Origin: Flavicella sp049625305
GTDB lineage: Bacteria; Bacteroidota; Bacteroidia; Flavobacteriales; Flavobacteriaceae
DNA length: 6,236 nt
NCBI GenBank assembly: GCA_049625305.1
Contig: JBMZVD010000114.1
Span: 1 to 6,236 of the forward strand
Reading direction: 5' to 3'
Shown one piece after another: positions 1 to 6,236 of this stretch (positions within the stretch are counted from its first letter, which is position 1; each line of letters opens with the position of its first letter). The notes under the pieces are model-generated. The model did no database searches, was not told where the DNA came from, and saw only the letters and a list, made by a program, of their open reading frames with translations. A program made the translations under genes and the position numbers.

Positions 1-2285
1 GTACAGAAGGACAGTTTTTTGATAAGGCAGTGCGTTCCGAAAACTTAATTGGTAAGGTTGGGGACAGCATGAGTCAATTTTTTATCGAAGACGGTTTTGG
101 AATCGCTGCATTTTTCATCCCTTTATTATGTATTGCATTGGGACTTTATATATTGTTAAAGATTCCTACTAGACGTCTTTTTAAATCATTCAATTGGGGG
201 GTTTTAGGCATGATTTGGATTTCTACCACCTTTGGATTTTTAAAAGGCAATGTGCTTCTACTAGCCGGAACTATAGGTTATGAATTGAACACCTACCTCA
301 GAGCCTACATAGAAATTGTAGGACTTAGTATTTTACTGTTTTTTGGATATTTATGTTATGGAATCATTCGTTTTAAAATTACACCTGAAAAGGTAAAGAG
401 TTGGCTACCACAAAAAGAGAAGCAAGTTAGTGATACCTTAAAAGAAGATTTTGTTATTAATGAAAAAGAAGGAAGTCAAGCTGATGAACAAATAATTGAA
501 ACCGAATTAGAACAAAAAGAAACTTCCAATATCACACAATCAGGAGAAGATCTAAAACCAACCATTCAAAACCATTCTTTGATTGGTGACAACGCTACTT
601 CAAAAGAAAATGTCGCTAAAACTAACTCAGACGAAATTGTAATAGATGTTGTCAACATTGAAACTCCAAACAAAACAACGGATTTATCCGAAGAAACAGC
701 TCTTGAAATCGCTATAGAAACAACTTCAAAAGAACAAAGAGTAGAAGAAAACCTATCCAATTCGTTGGTTGAAAAGTTTGGGGAATTTGACCCTAAATTA
801 GAATTGAGTAATTTTAAGTTCCCTACTCTAAACCTTTTAAAGAATTACAATGAAAGTATCGCTGTAGATGCTGAGGAATTAGAGGAAAACAAAAACAAGA
901 TTGTCGACACACTTAAAAATTACAAGATTGGAATCGCCGAAATCAAGGCTACAGTTGGACCGACAGTTACCCTCTATGAAATAGTTCCTGAGGCAGGAAT
1001 ACGAATTTCTAAAATCAAAAATTTGGAGGATGACATCGCGTTGTCTTTGGCTGCGTTAGGGATTCGAATCATTGCGCCAATACCAGGAAAAGGTACCATA
1101 GGAATCGAAGTTCCTAACAACAGACCCTCTATAGTTTCCATGCGTTCTGTAATAGCCTCAAAAAAATTCCAAGAATCTACTATGGAATTACCGATTGCTT
1201 TGGGTAAAAATATATCCAACGAGACTTTTGTTGTCGATTTGGCAAAAATGCCTCACTTGCTAATGGCAGGAGCAACAGGACAAGGAAAATCTGTTGGTTT
1301 GAACACCATCTTAGCTTCATTACTATACAAAAAGCATCCTGCAGAAGTAAAGTTTATTTTGGTAGATCCCAAAAAAGTAGAATTGACGCTTTTTAACAAA
1401 ATCGAACGTCACTACCTAGCGAAACTACCTGATACAGAAGATGCTATTATCACAGACACTACGAAGGTTGTGCATACTTTGAACTCCTTATGTATAGAAA
1501 TGGATGAACGTTATGAGCTGTTAAAAACAGCAATGGTCCGAAACATAAAGGAATACAATGCAAAATTTAAAGCACGAAATCTAAATCCGGATAACGGGCA
1601 TAAATTCCTTCCATATATTGTTCTTGTCATAGACGAATTTGCTGATTTAATTATGACAGCAGGCAAAGAAGTAGAAACACCAATAGCAAGATTGGCTCAA
1701 TTGGCAAGAGCTATTGGAATACACCTAATAGTAGCCACGCAAAGACCATCTGTGAATGTTATTACAGGTATTATCAAAGCCAATTTCCCATCGAGAATTG
1801 CATTCAGGGTTACATCAAAAATTGATTCCAGAACCATTTTAGACACCTCAGGAGCCGATCAACTCATTGGTAAAGGAGATATGCTGTATTCAGGAGGAAG
1901 CGACGTCTTACGAATCCAATGTGCTTTCGTAGATACCCCTGAGATTGAAAAAATCACTGACTACATTGGTTCTCAAAAAGCATATCCTGATGCACATATG
2001 TTGCCAGAATATGTAGGAGAAGAAAATGGCACCAATCTTGATATAGAAATATCAGATCGTGATAAATTATTTGAAGAAGCTGCAAAGATAATAGTAATTG
2101 CACAACAAGGATCTGCGTCGCTCTTGCAACGAAAGTTAAAACTCGGATACAACAGAGCAGGAAGGTTGATTGATCAATTAGAAGCTGCAGGAATTGTTGG
2201 CCCTTTTGAGGGAAGTAAAGCAAGACAAGTCATCATAACAGATCTTCAAGCATTAGACTCACATTTAGCAAACGAAAAATCTTAA
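1..2285 (+). CDS. ftsK: DNA translocase FtsK, 5' end truncated by the window edge
   Basis: FtsK is a membrane-anchored, hexameric ATP-driven DNA pump at the division septum. It moves the chromosome terminus and activates XerCD recombination at dif. The reading frame is open to the left edge (first full codon at base 3), so the start lies outside; the GTG at 30 is internal. Counting from base 3, 760 residues are present. Three membrane segments are visible at about 31-54, 65-80 and 104-124; the family usually has four, so the first is probably missing with some 50 residues. A low-complexity linker rich in Glu, Thr, Ser and Asn spans about 125-260. The motor follows, with Walker A GATGQGKS at 423-430 (bases 1269-1292), Walker B VLVIDEF with its Asp at 544, and the signature ATQRPSVNVITG. 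The C-terminal winged-helix gamma domain, about 687-750, contains LGYNRAGRLIDQLEAAGIVG, resembling the KOPS-reading domain of other FtsK proteins. It is first in a tight gene row and ends 13 bases before lolA. Identification is very secure. Confidence 0.97.
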   Translation, partial: TEGQFFDKAVRSENLIGKVGDSMSQFFIEDGFGIAAFFIPLLCIALGLYILLKIPTRRLFKSFNWGVLGMIWISTTFGFLKGNVLLLAGTIGYELNTYLRAYIEIVGLSILLFFGYLCYGIIRFKITPEKVKSWLPQKEKQVSDTLKEDFVINEKEGSQADEQIIETELEQKETSNITQSGEDLKPTIQNHSLIGDNATSKENVAKTNSDEIVIDVVNIETPNKTTDLSEETALEIAIETTSKEQRVEENLSNSLVEKFGEFDPKLELSNFKFPTLNLLKNYNESIAVDAEELEENKNKIVDTLKNYKIGIAEIKATVGPTVTLYEIVPEAGIRISKIKNLEDDIALSLAALGIRIIAPIPGKGTIGIEVPNNRPSIVSMRSVIASKKFQESTMELPIALGKNISNETFVVDLAKMPHLLMAGATGQGKSVGLNTILASLLYKKHPAEVKFILVDPKKVELTLFNKIERHYLAKLPDTEDAIITDTTKVVHTLNSLCIEMDERYELLKTAMVRNIKEYNAKFKARNLNPDNGHKFLPYIVLVIDEFADLIMTAGKEVETPIARLAQLARAIGIHLIVATQRPSVNVITGIIKANFPSRIAFRVTSKIDSRTILDTSGADQLIGKGDMLYSGGSDVLRIQCAFVDTPEIEKITDYIGSQKAYPDAHMLPEYVGEENGTNLDIEISDRDKLFEEAAKIIVIAQQGSASLLQRKLKLGYNRAGRLIDQLEAAGIVGPFEGSKARQVIITDLQALDSHLANEKS

Positions 2286-2298
2286 TTTTAAGCATCTT

Positions 2299-2940
2299 AT
2301 GAAAAAAAACCTCATATTCACAACTCTATTATTTATTAGCTATAATACCTTTGCTCAAAACAGTGAAAAAGCAGCAACACTGTTAAACGAGGTAGCATCA
2401 AAAATGGCTTCATACACGACCATGCATATTGATTTTAGTTACGAACTTATCAATACAGAAGTAGACATAAAACAAGTAAGTTCTGGCTCTGTAATCACTA
2501 AAGCAGAAAAGTACAATTTGAACTTTATGAACAACACATTCATTCACGACGGAGATAACACCTACGTAATTGTTGCTGAAGATGAAGAAGTGAACATCAT
2601 TGAAGGTGGTGATGAAGAGGATTTATTAAACCCTTCAAAATTGTTGTTTTTTTACAAAGAAGGATACCAATATCAATGGAAAGAAAGTAAAACAATCAAC
2701 GGAAAAAAGATTCAATTTATAAAGTTGATTCCAATAGACACAAAAACTGAAGCTTCTCATTTTGTGTTGGGTATAGATGTTTCAAAAAAACACATCTACA
2801 ACATCTCAGAAACAGGTGAAAATAGTACCGTAACTACATTTACAATCAATAGTTTGAAAGTCAATGAACAAACGGAAGACAACGTATTTTCGTTTGACGA
2901 GGCTTCTTACATCAAAAAGAATTACACCATCAATAGATAA
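2299..2940 (+). CDS. lolA: LolA-like periplasmic outer-membrane lipoprotein carrier
   Basis: LolA-family proteins accept lipoproteins released from the inner membrane by LolCDE and carry them across the periplasm. The 213-residue protein begins with a clear Sec signal peptide, MKKNLIFTTLLFISYNTFA, with likely cleavage after Ala19 (TFA|Q). No cysteine follows the cleavage site, so the mature protein should be soluble rather than a lipoprotein. The rest fits the family: an early LLNEVASKMASYTTMHIDFSYEL segment, a central stretch (PSKLLFFYKEGYQYQWKES) and KKIQFIKLIPID, as in flavobacterial LolA-like proteins, at a length close to the roughly 200 residues usual for LolA. An acidic patch (AEDEEVNIIEGGDEED) lies near residues 94-109. 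The ATG at 2299 is chosen because the signal peptide starts there; no Shine-Dalgarno is present, as expected in Bacteroidota. It sits 13 bases after ftsK and 11 before the LptF/G gene, another envelope-assembly gene. Family assignment rests on recalled similarity and context; the exact cargo is not shown by the sequence. Confidence 0.86.
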   Translation: MKKNLIFTTLLFISYNTFAQNSEKAATLLNEVASKMASYTTMHIDFSYELINTEVDIKQVSSGSVITKAEKYNLNFMNNTFIHDGDNTYVIVAEDEEVNIIEGGDEEDLLNPSKLLFFYKEGYQYQWKESKTINGKKIQFIKLIPIDTKTEASHFVLGIDVSKKHIYNISETGENSTVTTFTINSLKVNEQTEDNVFSFDEASYIKKNYTINR

Positions 2941-2951
2941 AACACAATCGT

Positions 2952-4397
2952 GTGAATATACTCGACAAATACATCTTAAAAAGTTTCATAAAACCTTTTT
3001 TCGCGACATTTTTTATAGTGATGTTTGTTTTGGTGATGCAATTTTTATGGTTTGCATTCGATGAAATAGCAGGAAAGGGAATTGATATTTTTTATATTTT
3101 TAAATTCCTAGCATATACGTGTTTACAAGTAACTCCAACAGCACTACCTGTCGGAATTCTATTATCATCAATAATGGCAATGGGAGCCCTTTCTGAAAAC
3201 TATGAAATGGCTGCTATAAAATCAGCTGGATTGTCTCTTAAGAGAATCCTCAGACCCATGATAATTCTAACTATAGGTATCAGTTGTATCAATTTTGTGT
3301 TTTTAAATAACATCTATCCTTACGCCTCATTAAAACAGAGAAATCTGTTGTTTAATATGCGAAAACAAAAACCCGCATTGGCCTTGGTAGAGGGTAGTTT
3401 TAACACAGAAATACCAGGCTACAGTATATACTTTGAAAAAAAATACGGTCCTGAGGAAAATTTATTGAAAAACGTGCGTATCTACGATCTTAAAAGCGGA
3501 AAAAAAAATGACATCTGTATAACCGCTGCTAAAGGAGAAATTACGACAGAGCCCGGGAGTAAATACATGACCCTAAATCTCTGGGATGGTTATTATTTTG
3601 AAGATCACTCACAAAGCAAACGGAGAAAGAAAGACAAAGATAAAATGCCTGCCTCTTCGGCTAAATTTGACTCCTACAAAGTAAATATTGATATTTCTTC
3701 ATTGAGCAATAACAATCTGGATATGGAAAAATACAAGAACCATTATTTAATGTTAAATATCAAACAATTAGACAAACAATCCGACAGTCTTAAAACCTCC
3801 TATCACAAATACTTAAAATCTAAAGCTTTTTCATTCTACACCAGAAACAATGCAGCCGCACTGTACAAAAAACCTGATAGTATCCTTGATAGTACGTTGA
3901 ATACTGATGTTTTGGAAAACTTCAGTTTGAATAAAAAAGAATCCCTATTAAAAACCGCATTGAATAATATAAAACGTCCAATAAGAACTATTGAGGTTTT
4001 TAAAGAAAACTACAAGAACAAGCGAAAAGTTTTAAATCTATTTGATTTTGAGTACCATTACCGCCTAGCATTCTCATTATCTTGTCTTTTACTTTTCTTT
4101 ATTGGTGCACCTTTAGGGGCTTTAATAAAAAAAGGTGGATTTGGTTTGCCTATGGTGCTTGCCATCCTTATTTTTGTAGTATATTTTTTTATAAACTCTC
4201 TCGGTAAAAATATTGCTGAAGAAAGTTCTATTTCTAGTTTGATTGGTGGATGGTTGGCTACAGTTATCTTGACCCCCTTAGGTATTTTATTGACTCGAAG
4301 GGCAACCAAAGGAACAAGTAGTGGTGGTTTTGATCGTGTGAGTACATCGATCACAAATTTTTTCAAACGTTTTACAAAAACAAAAACAACCGTATAG
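2952..4397 (+). CDS. LptF/LptG (YjgP/YjgQ) family permease of lipopolysaccharide export
   Basis: LptF and LptG form the membrane part of the LptB2FG transporter, which extracts lipopolysaccharide from the inner membrane and feeds it to the LptA/C bridge. The 481 residues show the family plan. Three N-terminal membrane segments lie at about 12-36, 48-78 and 101-121, with the characteristic ALPVGILLSSIMAMGALSENYEMAAIKSAG region between the second and third. A periplasmic beta-rich domain follows at about 122-255, then three C-terminal segments at about 371-391, 396-416 and 428-449, and a short basic tail. The start must be the GTG at 2952: an in-frame stop lies at 2934-2936 and no other usual start codon falls between, while NILDKYILKSF matches the family's N-terminus. 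The protein is about 120 residues longer than the E. coli versions (about 360), the extra length lying mainly at 255-365, with a Lys/Arg-rich patch at 223-231. Whether it acts as LptF or LptG cannot be told; the partner is not in the window. It starts 11 bases after lolA and its stop directly abuts ribB. Confidence 0.92.
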   Translation: MNILDKYILKSFIKPFFATFFIVMFVLVMQFLWFAFDEIAGKGIDIFYIFKFLAYTCLQVTPTALPVGILLSSIMAMGALSENYEMAAIKSAGLSLKRILRPMIILTIGISCINFVFLNNIYPYASLKQRNLLFNMRKQKPALALVEGSFNTEIPGYSIYFEKKYGPEENLLKNVRIYDLKSGKKNDICITAAKGEITTEPGSKYMTLNLWDGYYFEDHSQSKRRKKDKDKMPASSAKFDSYKVNIDISSLSNNNLDMEKYKNHYLMLNIKQLDKQSDSLKTSYHKYLKSKAFSFYTRNNAAALYKKPDSILDSTLNTDVLENFSLNKKESLLKTALNNIKRPIRTIEVFKENYKNKRKVLNLFDFEYHYRLAFSLSCLLLFFIGAPLGALIKKGGFGLPMVLAILIFVVYFFINSLGKNIAEESSISSLIGGWLATVILTPLGILLTRRATKGTSSGGFDRVSTSITNFFKRFTKTKTTV

Positions 4398-4400
4398 GTG

Positions 4401-5546
4401 ATGACAAAAAAAGAAGAACAAACAAACGAAATGAAGTTGAATACTATACAGGAAGCCATTGCTGATATTCGAGCAGGTAAAGTTGTTATCGTTGTCGATG
4501 ATGAGGATAGAGAAAACGAAGGAGATTTTATTGCAGCTGCTGAAAAGGTAACTCCTGAGATGATTAATTTTATGGCCAAACATGGTCGTGGTTTAATCTG
4601 TGCTCCTCTTATTGAGGAGCGCTGTGAAGAACTCGGATTGAATATGATGGTAGATGATAACACTGTATTACACAATACCCAGTTTACAGTTTCTGTAGAT
4701 CTTATCGGTAATGGGTGTACTACTGGAATATCTACCCAGGATCGATCTAAGACAATCTATGCGCTTACTCAAGCTTCTACAAAGGCGACAGATCTTGGAA
4801 GACCTGGACACATTTTTCCTCTTAAAGCTAAAAAGGGAGGGGTACTCCGCAGAACAGGTCATACTGAAGCAGCAGTAGACTTAGCCCGTTTAGCTGGACT
4901 AAACCCTTCTGGAATTCTAGTAGAAATACTCAACGAAGACGGTACCATGGCTCGCCTTCCGGAATTGCGTGAGGTTGCTAAAAAATTCGATCTTAAATTG
5001 ATTTCTATTGAAGATTTGGTGTCCTACAGAATGCAACACGATTCACTGATTAAAAAAATTGAAGACTTTGACATCGATACGCGATTTGGAAAATTTAGAT
5101 TAAGAGCCTACAACCAAACAACAAATGATCAAATTCACATTGCACTTACCAAGGGAAGTTGGAAAAAAGATGATGATGTACTAGTCAAAGTCGCACCTAA
5201 CTCATTCGGAAATGATATACTAGGAACCCTTCAATTCAATATTGACGACAAATTAGAACGTATTTTTAACTTGATAAACAATGAAGGAAAAGGTGCTTTT
5301 GTTTTTATCAATCAAGAAAAACAATCGTTTAACTTAAAGAATCGCTTGGAGCAACTTAAAAATATTGGCAAGGATCAAAAAAGTAAATCAGGAGCCTTTG
5401 ATGAAAAAGATTTTGGTATTGGTGCACAAATACTACACGACTTGGATATTTTTAATTTGAAATTAATATCGAATTCGGAAGTCATCAAAAAAAGGGTTGG
5501 AATGACCGGGTATGGGTTGAAAATTACTGACCGCATACAGTACTAA
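4401..5546 (+). CDS. ribB: 3,4-dihydroxy-2-butanone-4-phosphate synthase with a degenerate GTP cyclohydrolase II-like C-terminal domain
   Basis: The N-terminal domain (about 1-207) converts ribulose 5-phosphate to 3,4-dihydroxy-2-butanone 4-phosphate plus formate, the four-carbon arm of riboflavin synthesis, in the cytoplasm. It holds the metal and substrate motif DDEDRENEGD (33-42), the RPGHIFPL segment and GGVLRRTGHTEAAVDL with the metal-binding His at 154. The C-terminal part (about 208-381) aligns with RibA (FGIGAQILHDLDI, GMTGYGLKITDRI). However, the zinc cysteines of E. coli RibA (C54, C65, C67) are replaced by Ser268, Phe279 and Ile281, and the catalytic Arg in DERDF is Lys336 in DEKDF. 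There is no cysteine in this domain at all, so GTP cyclohydrolase activity is unlikely and a separate ribA should exist elsewhere in the genome. Starts are ambiguous: GTG 4398, ATG 4401 and ATG 4431 share the frame. I chose ATG 4401; ATG 4431 would still keep the full domain. It directly follows the LptF/G gene, and there is no room for an FMN riboswitch upstream. Confidence 0.95.
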   Translation: MTKKEEQTNEMKLNTIQEAIADIRAGKVVIVVDDEDRENEGDFIAAAEKVTPEMINFMAKHGRGLICAPLIEERCEELGLNMMVDDNTVLHNTQFTVSVDLIGNGCTTGISTQDRSKTIYALTQASTKATDLGRPGHIFPLKAKKGGVLRRTGHTEAAVDLARLAGLNPSGILVEILNEDGTMARLPELREVAKKFDLKLISIEDLVSYRMQHDSLIKKIEDFDIDTRFGKFRLRAYNQTTNDQIHIALTKGSWKKDDDVLVKVAPNSFGNDILGTLQFNIDDKLERIFNLINNEGKGAFVFINQEKQSFNLKNRLEQLKNIGKDQKSKSGAFDEKDFGIGAQILHDLDIFNLKLISNSEVIKKRVGMTGYGLKITDRIQY

Positions 5547-5557
5547 ACAATCAATTC

Positions 5558-5598
5558 AAAACAAAAAACTCATTGCTAAGCAATGAGTTTTTTGTTTT
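5558..5598. terminator. Bidirectional intrinsic terminator between convergent ribB and pepE
   Basis: The arms 5558-5576 and 5580-5598 are perfect 19-base inverted repeats around a TAA spacer at 5577-5579. The core stem is ctcattgc/gcaatgag. It is flanked by an A-rich tract on the left and a T-rich tract (ttttttgtttt) on the right, so each strand's transcript has a hairpin followed by a U tract. It begins 11 bases after the ribB stop, and its right arm overlaps the pepE stop codon (5597-5599). The geometry supports termination in both directions; this was read from sequence and not tested. Confidence 0.93.
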
Positions 5599-6236
5599 AT
5601 ATAACTTCAAAAAAATTAGTAAGATTAGGGTAGTAATCAACTTCCTTGTCCTTCATAAAAAGAGGAGCATCTAGACCTCCTTTTAGAACAACTTCTTCAT
5701 CTGTCACTTGCAACCAGCTGCCCTCTCGCAAACCTATGACAGGTGTATCTTGAAAACAGTGATACTCTTTAATTCGAGTCGCTCTCGTTTCCCCTTTATG
5801 GGTGGAATCTTTAGAAGGTTCTATATAATGTGCATTGATATTTAAAGGAATAACTCCAAGTGTTTGGTAAGAAATAGGAGATACTATCGGCATATCATTC
5901 GTTGTCTGCATAGATATACCTGCAATATTACTACCAGCACTACACCCCAAATAAGGAGTCCCTTTATTTATAGCATCTTTTAATGCATCCATTACATTTT
6001 CTCGGTATAAAGTATCGACAAGCACAAAGGTGTTTCCTCCTCCCACAAAAATAGCTTGGGCCTTTTCAATAGCAGTTTTTGGGGTATCAAATGTGTGCAA
6101 TCCAACAACTCTTTTTCCCAATGACTCAAAACCTTTTTTAACAATTTCAGTATAGGCATCATAAGTAATTCCACTTGGACGGGCATAGGGAATAAAGAGA
6201 ATCTCATCACTATTCTTAAAAAAGACCCGCAATGCT
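5597..6236 (-). CDS. pepE: Dipeptidase E (alpha-aspartyl dipeptidase, peptidase family S51), 5' end truncated by the window edge
   Basis: PepE is a cytoplasmic serine peptidase that hydrolyses dipeptides with N-terminal aspartate. Counting from the TTG at 6232-6230 as residue 1, 211 residues are visible. They contain IFVGGGNTF (61-69), the nucleophile elbow GCSAGSN with catalytic Ser98, TNDMPI with Asp113 (Asp135 in E. coli), the NAHY histidine His135 (His157), and GLREGSW with Glu170 (Glu192), plus HKGETRATRIKE. The catalytic triad is therefore intact. Alignment with E. coli PepE places the visible residue 1 about 22 residues into the protein, and the frame stays open to the right edge (Ala, Leu, Arg, Val...). 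The TTG is thus an internal leucine and the true start is outside the window. The stop TAA (complement of 5597-5599) lies inside the shared terminator. The gene converges on ribB, so it belongs to a different transcript. The family identification is secure; substrate preference is inferred from the family. Confidence 0.95.
   Translation of the reverse strand, partial: ALRVFFKNSDEILFIPYARPSGITYDAYTEIVKKGFESLGKRVVGLHTFDTPKTAIEKAQAIFVGGGNTFVLVDTLYRENVMDALKDAINKGTPYLGCSAGSNIAGISMQTTNDMPIVSPISYQTLGVIPLNINAHYIEPSKDSTHKGETRATRIKEYHCFQDTPVIGLREGSWLQVTDEEVVLKGGLDAPLFMKDKEVDYYPNLTNFFEVI

Noticed and set aside
30..32. GTG as the start of ftsK
   Set aside because: The frame is open to the left edge, and the residues before it (EGQFFDKAV) look like the normal continuation of the N-terminal region. 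The first expected membrane segment would be missing if translation began here.
375..780. Low-complexity Glu/Thr/Asn-rich stretch in ftsK as an inserted element or repeat
   Set aside because: A variable, disordered linker between the membrane and motor domains is normal for FtsK, and no clear repeat unit is visible.
2864..3064. Small plus-strand open frame across the lolA-LptF/G junction
   Set aside because: It overlaps the end of lolA and the start of the permease in another frame and has no recognisable protein features; it is a shadow.
3436..3508. Runs of 8 and 9 adenines (3436-3443 and 3500-3508) as possible programmed slippage sites or frameshifts
   Set aside because: The permease frame stays intact and family-like across both runs, and A runs are common in this AT-rich genome.
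4381..4440. Possible FMN riboswitch ahead of ribB
   Set aside because: Only 0-3 bases separate ribB from the upstream gene, and no conserved RFN-like structure could be seen.
4058..4675. 205-codon minus-strand open frame opposite the LptF/G and ribB genes
   Set aside because: Its Ser/Ile/Thr-rich translation mirrors two secure genes on the plus strand and matches nothing I recognise.
6230..6232. TTG as the start of pepE
   Set aside because: Alignment with E. coli PepE leaves about 22 N-terminal residues unaccounted for, and the frame remains open to the right edge, so the codon is an internal leucine.

Overview
The window looks like an ordinary core-chromosome segment from a marine or environmental flavobacterium (Bacteroidota, probably Flavobacteriaceae). 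Four things point there: AT-rich sequence with A/T-ending codons and many AAA, GAA and ATT codons; no Shine-Dalgarno sequences ahead of the starts; FtsK and LolA-like proteins that read like the flavobacterial versions; and the gene order ftsK - lolA - lptF/G - ribB, which I recall as common in that group. No mobile element, tRNA, rRNA, CRISPR array or riboswitch was seen.

Layout. From the left edge to about 5546 there are four plus-strand genes in a tight, probably co-transcribed row. They are ftsK (5' end cut by the window edge), a LolA-like periplasmic lipoprotein carrier, an LptF/LptG-family permease and ribB. The gaps are 13, 11 and 0-3 bases, too small to hold a promoter or an FMN riboswitch, so any operon promoter lies left of the window. 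A perfect 19-bp inverted repeat at 5558-5598, with an A tract on one side and a T tract on the other, closes the operon. It also appears to terminate the convergent minus-strand gene pepE (dipeptidase E), whose 5' end runs off the right edge.

How the genes relate. FtsK links cell division to clearing of the chromosome terminus. LolA and the LptF/G-family permease both build the outer membrane, carrying lipoproteins and lipopolysaccharide respectively. RibB makes the four-carbon precursor of riboflavin. PepE is a cytoplasmic peptidase specific for N-terminal aspartate. The genes share a neighbourhood but not one pathway.

The most notable point is in ribB. Its C-terminal half is recognisably a GTP cyclohydrolase II fold but lacks all three zinc-binding cysteines and the catalytic arginine. 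The protein therefore looks like a RibB enzyme with a non-catalytic RibA-like domain rather than a true bifunctional RibBA. I found no convincing undescribed multi-gene system here.
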